Shown here one piece after another: positions 24,945 to 35,007 of a stretch of DNA of 35,562 bases (position 1 is its first letter; each line of letters starts with the position of its first letter). This DNA is from Candidatus Tanganyikabacteria bacterium (GTDB lineage Bacteria > Cyanobacteriota > Sericytochromatia > S15B-MN24 > VGJW01). Location: the NCBI GenBank assembly GCA_016867235.1, contig VGJY01000019.1, positions 1 through 35,562 of the forward strand, given 5' to 3'. Below the pieces are notes generated by a model. The model was given only the letters and a program-made list of their open reading frames with translations. It searched no databases and had not been told where the DNA came from. The position numbers and the translations under genes were made by a program.

Positions 24945-25760
24945 GTGATCAGGCTCAATCACCGCCGCAAACTCGCGATCGCCTCTTACGTAGCGCCTCG
25001 CGAGGGAAACATCTACGGCAAGCTCACCATAGATGCCTCCCAGGCGCTCGCCTACATCGACCACCTGCGCGAGACCACCGGCGAGCGGGTGACGATCACG
25101 CACCTGGTGGGAAAGGCGCTGGGCGAGGGCCTCCGGCACGCCCCGACCCTCAATGCCCGCCTGGTCGGGACGCTGCATCTGCCGAATCCCGACGTGTCGA
25201 TCAGCTTCCTGGTCGCGATCCCAGACCAGGAGGATCTCGCGAAGGTCAAGATCGCCGACATCGACCGGAAATCGATTCCAGAAATCGCCCGCGAACTGGG
25301 CGAGCGCGCCGAGCAGGTCCGGGCGGGCGGGGATCCGGACTTCGAGAGCGGGAAGCGACTGCTGCAATTCCTGCCGATCTGGCTGATCCGGCCCGTCGCG
25401 GCCCTCACCGGCCTCTTGACGTCCGGCCTCGGTCTGAGCGCGCGGCCGCTGGGGCTCGAGGCCCTGCCCTTCGGGGCCTGCGTGGTCACCAGCGTCGGGA
25501 TGTTCGGCGTCGACGAAGGGTTCGTCCCGCCTACGCCCTGGGCGCGCGTGCCGGTCTGGGTGCTGGTGGGCGCCATCCGCGAGCAGGCCGTGGTGAGGGA
25601 CGGCCAGGTGACCGTTCGCCCGCTGATGCACCTGACGGCGACCATCGACCATCGCTTCATCGACGGCCAGCAGGTCGCGAAGCTCACGCAGATCGTCCGC
25701 GAAGTCCTGGAGAACCCCTGGAAGCTGGAAGGCCTGGAATCCCCGCCCTCAGGCGTGTAG
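24945..25760 (+). CDS. Stand-alone 2-oxoacid dehydrogenase E2-like acyltransferase domain
   Basis: The 271-residue protein matches the catalytic core of dihydrolipoyl acyltransferases (CAT superfamily). It carries the active-site motif H-x-x-x-D-G as His236-Arg-Phe-Ile-Asp240-Gly in [11 protein letters not shown]. Other family-like blocks are [14 protein letters not shown] at the start, [15 protein letters not shown], and a [17 protein letters not shown] segment. There is no lipoyl domain, no E1/E3-binding domain, and no E1 or E3 gene nearby, so it is unlikely to be a normal complex subunit. A hydrophobic stretch ([20 protein letters not shown]) in the middle might contact membrane or lipid. 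The acyl substrate is unknown. The GTG at 24945 is the start used. The gene ends 37 bases before transketolase. Confidence 0.78.
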   Translation: MIRLNHRRKLAIASYVAPREGNIYGKLTIDASQALAYIDHLRETTGERVTITHLVGKALGEGLRHAPTLNARLVGTLHLPNPDVSISFLVAIPDQEDLAKVKIADIDRKSIPEIARELGERAEQVRAGGDPDFESGKRLLQFLPIWLIRPVAALTGLLTSGLGLSARPLGLEALPFGACVVTSVGMFGVDEGFVPPTPWARVPVWVLVGAIREQAVVRDGQVTVRPLMHLTATIDHRFIDGQQVAKLTQIVREVLENPWKLEGLESPPSGV

Positions 25761-25784
25761 GATCCAATTCCCGCTAGATCCGCC

Positions 25785-25790
25785 AGGAGG
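25785..25790 (+). promoter_or_regulatory. Strong Shine-Dalgarno before transketolase
   Basis: A perfect AGGAGG lies 7 bases before the TTG at 25798. It fixes that unusual start codon, because no ATG lies nearby in frame. Confidence 0.85.
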
Positions 25791-25797
25791 TTTTCAC

Positions 25798-27803
<2,006 letters not shown>

Positions 27804-27807
<4 letters not shown>

Positions 27808-28745
27808 GGTACGCAATCGGTACGGCCCTCCTCCTTACCGGCTGCGCCGGTCTGGGGACTCTCTTTCCGGCCCCGACGCCCACGGGCGCCATGCAGGCCG
27901 GCACGCCTGCCCCCGCGATCCTGACTTTCAGCGCCGAGGCCAACTTCGCCGCGGGCGCCGCGTTCGACCCCGGCAAGCCCCTGAGCGCCGCTTTCCGCCG
28001 GATTCAAGGCACCATGCGCACGCTTGCGCCCAAGCAATACGCGATCGCCCTCTCCCGCATCGCCCTGGTGCCGGCGACCGGATCGGCGATGGCTACGGGC
28101 AGCCAGACCATCCTGGCCAGCGATACGCTGGCCGACTCGGTGGTGGTCGACCTGTCGCCGGACGCACCGGCCAGGGACGTCGCCACCGGGTCGCTTCTGG
28201 CCGGTTCCTACGCCGGCGTTGTCGTCGACATCTACTGGGTCCAGTGCAAGATCCCGGTCAACGGCAAGGATCAGACGCTACGGGTCTACCTCACCGACGA
28301 CGACTTCCCCGGCCAGAAGCCATTCGGCAAGGGCAAGCACCACCAGGGAGACGTGACGTTCATCGACGACGCGGGCACCGAACTGGGCTGGGTCGGCACC
28401 CACGGATTCTCGCCGGCCACCCGATCGGTACCCCCGGCAACCGGCAGCCATTTTGCCTCGGCGCCCGATCCCAGGACCGGACACGACCGCGGGCCGTTCG
28501 GCAACGACGATCTCTGGGGCAAGATACCCGCCGACAAGCCCTATCAGGTCGGGCAGTACTTCCTGGCTCCGCTCGACCTGCGGGCCGGCGCGTCGGGCAG
28601 GGCCAGGATGCAACTGGACATCCAGAAGGCCTGGGATTATGAGGATCGCGACGAGAGCGAGACGTTCAATCCGGCCGGCGGGCGCGACGCGAGCGAACCC
28701 GGGGCCGCCTGGAATCCCGTCCTGCCCAGGTTCCGCTTCCAGTAG
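27804..28745 (+). CDS. Predicted lipoprotein of unknown function
   Basis: The 313-residue product starts with a short lipoprotein-type signal ([14 protein letters not shown]), giving Cys14 as the lipidated residue. The signal is short with a single early Arg, so membrane anchoring is likely but not certain. The body is beta-rich, with a [22 protein letters not shown] region and a C-terminal [25 protein letters not shown]. It loosely recalls DUF4382- or MbnP-like secreted domains, but I cannot assign a family. GTGA overlap couples it to transketolase, an unexpected partner. Its stop is one base from the convergent exporter stop. Confidence 0.75.
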
Positions 28746-28746
28746 G

Positions 28747-30123
28747 CTAGTCCTTGGAAGGGTCGGGTCGCCGCCTCGGCACCATGAAAAGCGTCGGCCC
28801 GATCCCGATGAGGGCGATGATCCCGGCGAGGCGGAACGCCTCCTGGAACGCGGGCACCTGGGATTGCTGGTGCGCCAGGATCGTGGCGAGCAGCGCGATG
28901 CCGAAGGTGCCGCCGATCTGCCGCGTGACGTTGTAGAGGCCCGACGCGTGCCCGATGCGTTCGATCGGCACGGCGCCCAAGGATGTCTGGTTCATCGCCG
29001 GAAAGGCGAGGGCGAACCCGACCGACCGGAGCACGGTCCAGGCCACGATCTCGCCATCGGGCGTCTCGACCGTCATGCCGGCCTGCAGGAAGAGCGACAG
29101 GCTGACGGCCCCGAGGCCGCACCCGAGCAGGAGGCGCGGATCGAGCCTGCCGAGCAGCAAGCCGCTGAGCGGCATCGTCAAGGCCATGGTCAGGCCCTGC
29201 GGCAACAGCAGAAGACCGGTGTGCAGCGCATCGCGGCCCATGAGATTTTGCAGGAATAGCGGCAGCAGGAACAGGCTGCCGAAGAGGCCGATGCCCACTA
29301 CTACCGAGGCGAGCGTGCCGGCAGTGTAGGTGGGGATCGCGTACAGGCGCAGATCCACGATGGCGTCGGTCCGGCGCAGGGACACCGCGAGAAACGCCAC
29401 GAAGCTGATCGCCGCCGCCAGGAACAGGCCGCGGATGTTCGCCGAGGCCCACCCCTGGCCCGTACCGTGACTGAACGCCAGGAGCAGCGTCGTCAGGAAG
29501 ATTGCCATGAAAGCGAAGCCGACCGCATCGAAGCCCACCCGGCGCGCGGGGTTGTCCCGCACGATCCACCAGGCCAGGGTCGCGGCCGCCATGCCGACCG
29601 GCAGGTTCACGAAGAAGATCCACCGCCAATCCAGGAAGTCCACCAGATAGCCGCCAAGGGTGGGGCCGATGGTGGGCGCGAGCATCACGCCGACGCCCAC
29701 CAGGGCCATCGAGAGCCCGCGGCGATGCGGGGGGAAGGCCTCGAAGAGAATCGCCTGGCCAATCGGCGGGATGGCGCCGCCGACCGCCCCTTGGAGGATC
29801 CGGAACGCCACGAGGCTGGCCGTGTCCCACGCCAGGCCGCAAAGCAGCGAGACCAAGGTGAAGAGCGCGATGGCCCCGGCGTACAGGCGACGCCGTCCGA
29901 AGCGATCTCCCAGGAATCCCGTCGTGGGCATCATGACGGCCGCGGCCAGCATGTAGCCGGTGGACACCCACTCGATCTCCTTCACGTCCGACCCGAAGGC
30001 GCCCATGATCCTGGGCAACGCCACGTTGACGACCGAGTTGTCCATGATCACGATGAACATGCCGAGCAGCACGGGGAGTGCCGCCCACCACATGTAGTTG
30101 CGGTCGGTGACCTCGAGGGTCAA
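28747..30123 (-). CDS. DHA2-family (EmrB/QacA-like) MFS multidrug exporter
   Basis: This is a 458-residue, probably 14-helix proton antiporter. Diagnostic motifs are IVIMDNSVVNVALPRI in helix 1 (DHA2 motif D1), GFLGDRFGRRRLY (motif A loop), and the antiporter motif C region GVGVMLAPTIGPTLGGYLVD. Many further hydrophobic segments follow. The TTG start at 30123 overlaps the stop of the CheY-like gene by 4 bases (TTGA), so it is the last gene of a signalling operon. That suggests export is induced by the two-component system upstream. No membrane-fusion partner (EmrA) is present. The substrate is unknown. Confidence 0.93.
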   Translation of the reverse strand: MTLEVTDRNYMWWAALPVLLGMFIVIMDNSVVNVALPRIMGAFGSDVKEIEWVSTGYMLAAAVMMPTTGFLGDRFGRRRLYAGAIALFTLVSLLCGLAWDTASLVAFRILQGAVGGAIPPIGQAILFEAFPPHRRGLSMALVGVGVMLAPTIGPTLGGYLVDFLDWRWIFFVNLPVGMAAATLAWWIVRDNPARRVGFDAVGFAFMAIFLTTLLLAFSHGTGQGWASANIRGLFLAAAISFVAFLAVSLRRTDAIVDLRLYAIPTYTAGTLASVVVGIGLFGSLFLLPLFLQNLMGRDALHTGLLLLPQGLTMALTMPLSGLLLGRLDPRLLLGCGLGAVSLSLFLQAGMTVETPDGEIVAWTVLRSVGFALAFPAMNQTSLGAVPIERIGHASGLYNVTRQIGGTFGIALLATILAHQQSQVPAFQEAFRLAGIIALIGIGPTLFMVPRRRPDPSKD

Positions 30124-30494
30124 AGAGGCTTTTCCAGGAAGGATGCGACCTGTGCGGGGAATGCCCGCGTGTCGATGGGCTTGGCGATGAAGCCGTCACA
30201 GCCGGCGTCCTGCGCCTGATCTCGATCTTCCAACCGGACGTAGGCCGAAAGCGCCACGATGACGATACCAGCCGTATTCTCATCCGCCTTCAGCAGCCGG
30301 GTCAACTCCAGACCGCTGATCCCGGGCAACTGCAGATCCATCAGGACCAGATCGGGACGCCACTCGCGGATCAGCTCGAGGCCATTCTCTGGCCGGTCGG
30401 CGACCTTGACCGCGAAACCTTCGCACTCCAGGACATAGGCCGCGAGGCGGGCGCCGGCCGGGTTATCGTCCACGATGACTATGCGGCCCTTCAT
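30120..30494 (-). CDS. Single-domain response regulator (CheY-like receiver)
   Basis: The 124-residue protein is one receiver domain. The acidic pocket is in VIVDDNP (Asp9/Asp10), the phospho-acceptor is Asp53 in [13 protein letters not shown], the switch Ser/Thr region is IVALSAYV, and the conserved Lys is in FIAKPID. It has no output domain, so it probably acts in a phosphorelay or by protein contact. The ATG at 30494 overlaps the kinase stop (ATGA). It resembles DivK/CheY-type relay receivers and could be the second target of the adjacent kinase. Confidence 0.94.
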   Translation of the reverse strand: MKGRIVIVDDNPAGARLAAYVLECEGFAVKVADRPENGLELIREWRPDLVLMDLQLPGISGLELTRLLKADENTAGIVIVALSAYVRLEDRDQAQDAGCDGFIAKPIDTRAFPAQVASFLEKPL

Positions 30495-31708
30495 GGAGAA
30501 CCTCTGGGTAACTCGGCCCAGAACACGCTGCCTTCTCCAGGCTGGCTCATCACGCCGACGCTCCCGCCTTGCGCCTCGACGATGCGCCTGGTCAGCGCGA
30601 GGCCGAGACCTGCGCCCGAATGCCGCTTGGCGGCGCCCATGTCGAGTTGCTCGAACGGCTGGAACAACCGAGGCTGGTTCTCCGCCGAAATCCCGCAGCC
30701 GTTGTCCAGGACTTCGAGGCGAAAACGGTCCGTGCCGGCGTTTAGCGCCCGGATGGCGACCAGGCCGCCGGACTCGCTGAACTTGATGGCGTTCGTGACG
30801 TAGTTGATCAGCACCTGCTTGAGCCGGACCGGGTCGGTGACCACGCGGCCGAGAGTCGGTTCGACGTCGACGGCCAGTTCGACGCCCCGCAGCTCGGCCA
30901 GACCGCGCGTCGCCGCGCAGACCTGCTCGACGATCGGCCGGACTTCAACTGGTTCGGGCCGCAGGCGCGTGCGGCCGGCCTCGATGGCCGAGAGATCGAG
31001 CGCGTCGTCGATGAGGGCCTGGAGGTGGCGCCCGCTGGAGACGATGTTTGCGAGGAACTCGGCCTGGACCGGCGTGACGGGGCCGGCGCGCAGGTCGACG
31101 AGGACCTCCGAGAACCCGATGATGGCGTTCAGCGGCGTCCGCAGCTCGTGGGACATGTTGGCGAGGAACTCGCTCTTGCGCCGGTTGGCGGCCTCGGCCT
31201 CCCGCATGCGGACCTTTCGCACTTCCGAGTAGCGGTCCCAGAAGATGCCCGCGGCGACGACGAATCCGGCACCGACCGCCGTCATGCCCGTTCCCGCCAA
31301 GGCCACCAAGGTCTCGACCGAGAAGTGGGTCGTCTCGTCGAGGATCACCACGACGACCTGGAGCATGTAGGGGAGGAAGATCGCGATGGCCAGCGCGGCG
31401 AAGAACGAGAACCTCGCCACGCCTGCCTTCAAGACCAGGGACAGGGGAGGCCGATCCTGCTGCCACAGCAGCAGCGTCACCGCGATCAGGATCGCCAGTA
31501 GGGCCTCGGCCGGCGGAAGACCCACCGTGTCGAGTTCACCCGGGTGGAGCGCGACCAGGGAGACTTCGGAAAGTGAGAATACCGCCGGGCAGAGCGCGAC
31601 CGCGGCGCATAGCTGGCTCAGCGCCGGGCGCCCCAGTCCCCCGGCGGCCAGGGAGGCCCCGAGGGGTGCGCCTTCGAGGACCAGGAATGCGACCTGGTCG
31701 GTGGTCAC
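30491..31708 (-). CDS. Membrane sensor histidine kinase
   Basis: The 405-residue kinase has about four membrane spans in residues 28-157 and only short external loops, so the signal is probably sensed in or near the membrane. A short linker leads to the HisKA domain with phospho-acceptor His187 in [20 protein letters not shown]. The ATPase domain follows, with the N box ([11 protein letters not shown]), G1 (LDNGCGIS), F box (LFQPFEQLD) and G2 ([12 protein letters not shown]). The GTG start at 31708 overlaps the upstream regulator's stop by 4 bases (GTGA) and gives a sensible N-terminus ([13 protein letters not shown]). Confidence 0.94.
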   Translation of the reverse strand: MTTDQVAFLVLEGAPLGASLAAGGLGRPALSQLCAAVALCPAVFSLSEVSLVALHPGELDTVGLPPAEALLAILIAVTLLLWQQDRPPLSLVLKAGVARFSFFAALAIAIFLPYMLQVVVVILDETTHFSVETLVALAGTGMTAVGAGFVVAAGIFWDRYSEVRKVRMREAEAANRRKSEFLANMSHELRTPLNAIIGFSEVLVDLRAGPVTPVQAEFLANIVSSGRHLQALIDDALDLSAIEAGRTRLRPEPVEVRPIVEQVCAATRGLAELRGVELAVDVEPTLGRVVTDPVRLKQVLINYVTNAIKFSESGGLVAIRALNAGTDRFRLEVLDNGCGISAENQPRLFQPFEQLDMGAAKRHSGAGLGLALTRRIVEAQGGSVGVMSQPGEGSVFWAELPRGSP

Positions 31709-32418
31709 GCCCGCCTCGGCTCGGGCACCATGTAGCCCAGGCGGGGCCGATTGACGAGGATCCTGGGCTCGTCGGGATTGTCCTCGATCTTGCGGCGGAT
31801 CTTCTTGACGTGCGCGCGCAGGATTTCCGGATTCCCCAGGCGCGGCGGGTAGCCCAGGGCCTCGACCAGCAGGGTTTCGGCCGACACGGGCACGCCCACG
31901 CGCTCGAGCAGGTGGCGCAGGATGGCGAATTCGCTCGGGGTAAGCTGCACCTGCCGTTCCCCGGAGCGCAGTTCGTGATTGCGCAGGTCGAGTTCCAGAT
32001 CGCCGGCCCGAAGGCATTCGGTGTCGCGCAGGTGGAAGCCCGCGGCACGCTTGAGCAGGTTGCGCATCCGCAGCACGAGTTCCATCTGATCGATGGGCTT
32101 GGTCAGGAAATCGTCGGCGCCCTCGGCGAGGGCGCGATACCGATCGGTCATGTCCAGGCTGCCGGTAACCACGACGATCGGGATGGCGGCCGCCGCCGGA
32201 TCGTCGCGGAAGATGCGGCAGATCTCCTGGCCGTCCCCGTCCGGGAGGCCGAGATCCAGGAGCAGCAGATCGGGCGGCCCCGCCTTGAGCCGCAGCAGGA
32301 CTTCCTCCTTGGAGCCGAACTTTTCGGTCGAGAATCCTTCCTGCTCGAGGATGAATGCGTACAGCTTGCGCAGGCTCTGATCGTCGTCGACGATCCACAC
32401 GTGCGGGGGGATCGTCAT
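31705..32418 (-). CDS. OmpR/PhoB-family response regulator
   Basis: The 237-residue regulator has a receiver domain ([13 protein letters not shown], phospho-acceptor Asp55 in [13 protein letters not shown], Lys in FLTKPID). A winged-helix DNA-binding domain follows at about 130-237 ([44 protein letters not shown]). It probably controls this operon or the exporter in response to the adjacent kinase. The ATG at 32418 overlaps the stop of the small upstream gene (ATGA). Confidence 0.95.
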   Translation of the reverse strand: MTIPPHVWIVDDDQSLRKLYAFILEQEGFSTEKFGSKEEVLLRLKAGPPDLLLLDLGLPDGDGQEICRIFRDDPAAAAIPIVVVTGSLDMTDRYRALAEGADDFLTKPIDQMELVLRMRNLLKRAAGFHLRDTECLRAGDLELDLRNHELRSGERQVQLTPSEFAILRHLLERVGVPVSAETLLVEALGYPPRLGNPEILRAHVKKIRRKIEDNPDEPRILVNRPRLGYMVPEPRRA

Positions 32419-32615
32419 AGGCCGAAAAGCTCGGGCAACCGATCGCAGACGCGCTTGAGGCCGTCGGCGATCTCGGCGGCAAACTCGCGCTGCAACTCGG
32501 GTGAGAGGTTGCGGCCAGGATCGGCCAGGATCTGCGCGTACCCCAGCGCGCTGGCGAGCGGATTCAGCAGGTCGTGCACCAGCCGCGCCCGGGTCTCGGG
32601 ATCGAGAGTGGTCAT
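32415..32615 (-). CDS. Orphan HisKA (DHp) domain protein, 66 residues
   Basis: This tiny protein is little more than a histidine-kinase dimerisation/phospho-acceptor hairpin. It has an H-box-like [20 protein letters not shown] with candidate His14, then a second helix ([20 protein letters not shown]). There is no sensor and no ATPase domain. It could be a phosphotransfer relay, a decoy for the neighbouring receivers or a dimer-mixing inhibitor of the kinase. The ATG at 32615 is preferred because it starts just before the conserved helix; an in-frame upstream start near 32738 would add an unusual Arg/Lys-rich segment. It is the first gene of the coupled operon (stop overlaps the regulator ATG). 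Confidence 0.75.
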   Translation of the reverse strand: MTTLDPETRARLVHDLLNPLASALGYAQILADPGRNLSPELQREFAAEIADGLKRVCDRLPELFGL

Positions 32616-32781
32616 GGTTCCAGGTTGCCAGGCTTCGCGGTGGTTGCCTTCCGGTTTTTCAACTGTGACCAATCCGTGATTTTTGAAACGCTTTCGAAAA
32701 GAAAGTATCCCGCGCGCGCCACGCGCGTGCCGGTTCAAACGTCGGGCCGGTCCGCGCTAACGTGAGGGCAGGAGGTGCGAC
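32616..32781. promoter_or_regulatory. Divergent regulatory region with AT-rich and palindromic elements
   Basis: This 166-base gap separates the signalling operon (minus) from the FapA-like gene (plus). It contains an AT-rich GAAA/TTTC block: GAAACGCTTTC and CTTTCGAAAAGAAAG, at 32685-32705. It also has a perfect 10-bp palindrome, CACGCGCGTG (32720-32729). On the plus strand TTGAAA (32684-32689) is 17 bases before TATCCC, a possible weak promoter. An AGGAGG at 32770-32775 is the ribosome site for the plus gene. The repeats are candidate operator sites for the OmpR-type regulator. Confidence 0.45.
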
Positions 32782-33594
32782 ATGGACGTCACGACGCTAA
32801 GAAAGGTGCCCGAACTGGTCATTCCGATGCCCTCCAGACGCCTTACGAACTACGACTTCGCCGGAGACATCCGCATCGACGGCGATCTGCCCGCCGGAGT
32901 CCGCGTGCGGGCCGGCGGCGACGTCCGCGTCTTCGGAAGCGTCACGGGCGGCGAGATCCACGCCGACGGGTCGATCGAGATCACCGGGTCGGTGCGGGTG
33001 CACTCCCGCCTCGAGGCCACCGGCGACATCGAGTTCCAGTCCGGGCAGCGGTCGCACGTCCGGTGCGCCGGCAACCTGCGCGTCGCGGGCGAACTGGCGT
33101 ACTGCGAGACCGAGGTCGGCGGGGTGGCCGCGATCGGCGGCCGGGTGTTCGGTGGACATCTGGTGGCCGACCGCGGCCTGCATGCCCTCGCCCTCGGAAC
33201 CCGGACGGCGCCGCGCACGCAGGTGATGGTGGTTCCCGAGTGGCACCGCACAGCGCGGATCGCCGAACTGGACGCCGAGATCCGGCGATCCGAGTCCCGG
33301 CTCGCCCTCATTCGCGACGCGGCCGAACGCGTCACGTCGCCCCGCGAGTTCAACTACCTGCACGGCGTCGAGACCGAGGTCGAACGGGCGGCGCGCAGCC
33401 TGCGCCTGGAGCGCGACGCCCTGGAGCAGGCGACGCGGCTGTCGGTGGCGCCGGCGGTCGTGGTGGAGCAGGGAGTCTTCCCGGGAGTGGAGCTGCAGGT
33501 GCAGGAAGCGACGCTGGCCGTCCGGTCGCTGCTGCCGCCCGGGCGCTTCTTCGAGAGTCACGGCCAGATCATGGCCGTGCGCGAGGCCTCGTGA
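32782..33594 (+). CDS. FapA/DUF342-like beta-helix protein
   Basis: The 270-residue protein resembles the FapA (DUF342) family. A right-handed beta-helix at about residues 25-140 is built from short repeats such as GDIRIDGDLPAGVRVRAGGD, GSVTGGEIHADGSIEITGSV and GNLRVAGELAYCETEVGG. A coiled-coil hairpin follows at about 155-215 (RIAELDAEIRRSESRLALI), then a short beta tail. It lacks the longer N-terminal domain of full FapA. Roles in polar or flagellar assembly are known for some relatives, but no motility gene is nearby. The ATG at 32782 has AGGAGG 6 bases upstream. Confidence 0.82.
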   Translation: MDVTTLRKVPELVIPMPSRRLTNYDFAGDIRIDGDLPAGVRVRAGGDVRVFGSVTGGEIHADGSIEITGSVRVHSRLEATGDIEFQSGQRSHVRCAGNLRVAGELAYCETEVGGVAAIGGRVFGGHLVADRGLHALALGTRTAPRTQVMVVPEWHRTARIAELDAEIRRSESRLALIRDAAERVTSPREFNYLHGVETEVERAARSLRLERDALEQATRLSVAPAVVVEQGVFPGVELQVQEATLAVRSLLPPGRFFESHGQIMAVREAS

Positions 33595-33842
33595 TGAAAG
33601 CTTCTTCGAATCTACTGGCGATATTCCTGGTGCTATGCCCCGGCCTGACCGCCTGCGGGTCTCCCCTTCCCGCGGCGCTCGTGGCGACGCCCCCTGACCC
33701 CGTGGTCGAGCGCCCGTACACGCTCGCCCGCGGGGTCCAGGGAGTGCCTCGGCAGGGCGGGGTCGTCGCCGTGGACGTGGCGACCGGCAGCGTCGCCGAC
33801 ACGTCGCTCCCCGAGGGCGCGACCGTGGCCGACAACGAGTAG
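33594..33842 (+). CDS. Small predicted lipoprotein
   Basis: The 82-residue product has a good type II signal (MKASSNLLAIFLVLCPGLTA then Cys21), with lipobox LTAC. The mature part of about 60 residues is Pro/Val-rich with no recognised domain and may be disordered. The ATG shares one base with the stop of the FapA-like gene (TGATG at 33592-33596), so they are co-translated. The function is unknown. Confidence 0.72.
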   Translation: MKASSNLLAIFLVLCPGLTACGSPLPAALVATPPDPVVERPYTLARGVQGVPRQGGVVAVDVATGSVADTSLPEGATVADNE

Positions 33843-33884
33843 GGCCGCGCAAGATCTCCGCCACCCGGCCCGAAATCCTCCCGT

Positions 33885-34978
33885 ATGGATCCCCTGACGC
33901 GGGCCGATCGGGCGCGCGCCACCCCCGCCCCCCTGCGGCGCGCCGAGGCGCCGGGCGCTGCGGCGCGTCCCTCCGAGGCCGCGCAGGCCGGTACCCTTGG
34001 CGCGGCACCCCCGGCCCTCTTCGGCCCGACGCGCTTCATGGTCGGCGCCAACCTCCCGTGGGTGAACTACGGCGGGGACTTCGGCGCCAGCGCCTGGCGG
34101 CCAGGCGGCGGCCTCGCCGCCGACCCGAAGGCCGCGAAAAGCTCGACGCGGCACTCGGGAAGCTGGCGGCGGACGAGGCGCGCCACGTGCGCTGGTGGCT
34201 GTTCGGCGACGGCCGGGCGGGCATCCGGTGGGCCCCCGACGGGACGCCCCTGGGCCTGGACGATCGCGTCTTCGCGGACATGGATGCCGCGCTGGCGGCC
34301 GCGCGGAGAAGCGGCATCAAGATCACCTTCTCGGTGATCGACTTCCTGTTCGTGAAGGGCAAGAAGAAGCCGCCGGGCGAGGTGCAGACCGGCGGGCACG
34401 CGGACGTCATCCGCGATCCGCGCAAGCGCGAAGCGTTCATCGACAACGTCCTGACGCCGATCCTCGAGCGTTACGGGCGCGACCCGGCGATCGAGGCCTG
34501 GGATCTCCTCAACGAGCCGGAATGGGTCACCTTCGGGCAGCGAGCCTGGAACCCGTTCACGATGCCCTGGAACGCCGACATGCGGGCTTTCCTGAAAGCC
34601 GGAACCGACGCGATCCACCGCCATACCAACCAGTGGGCGACGGTGGGGCTCGCGAGCACCCGCGGCCTCGGCCTGGTCCGGGATCTGGGGCTGGACCTCT
34701 ACCACGCGCATTGGTACGACGGCCACGACTGGCTCGGCAGCTCGCTGTCAAGGCCGGTCAAGGACATGCGACTGGATCGCCCGCTGATCCTGGGCGAGTT
34801 CCCGACGACCAGGTCCAAGAAACGGCCGGCCGAGATCCTCGACGAGGCCAAGCGGGCCGGCTACGGCGGCGGGATGCTCTGGTCGGTGCTCAGCGACGAT
34901 CCGGTCGCGGGCTTCGAGGCGGCGCGTCCCGGCTTGCAGGACTGGGCGCGGCGGAATTCCACGGACCTGGCGCCCTGA
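33885..34978 (+). pseudogene. Clan-A (GH5-like) glycoside hydrolase interrupted by a -1 frameshift
   Basis: Two reading frames together give one TIM-barrel hydrolase. The first, from the ATG at 33885, carries FMVGANLPWVNYGGDFGASA and ends its homology near base 34135. The second continues with REKLDAALGKLAADEARHVR and WWLFGDGRAGIRWAPDG and runs to the TGA at 34978. The acid/base Glu is in LLNEPEW and the nucleophile Glu in LILGEFP, so the catalytic residues are intact downstream of the break. The shift lies at about 34095-34145, near GCGAAAAGC. It is either a one-base loss in the organism or a sequence error. No canonical slippery heptamer was found. The N-terminal 50 residues are Ala/Pro-rich with no clear signal peptide. 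Confidence 0.75.
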
Positions 34979-35007
34979 AGGTCGTCTAGTCCATACTGGG
35001 TGGGACC

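Noticed and set aside
34095-34145. Programmed -1 frameshifting in the glycoside hydrolase
   Set aside because: GCGAAAAGC does not form a canonical X-XXY-YYZ heptamer in the needed frame and no strong downstream structure was evident by eye; mutation or sequence error is simpler.
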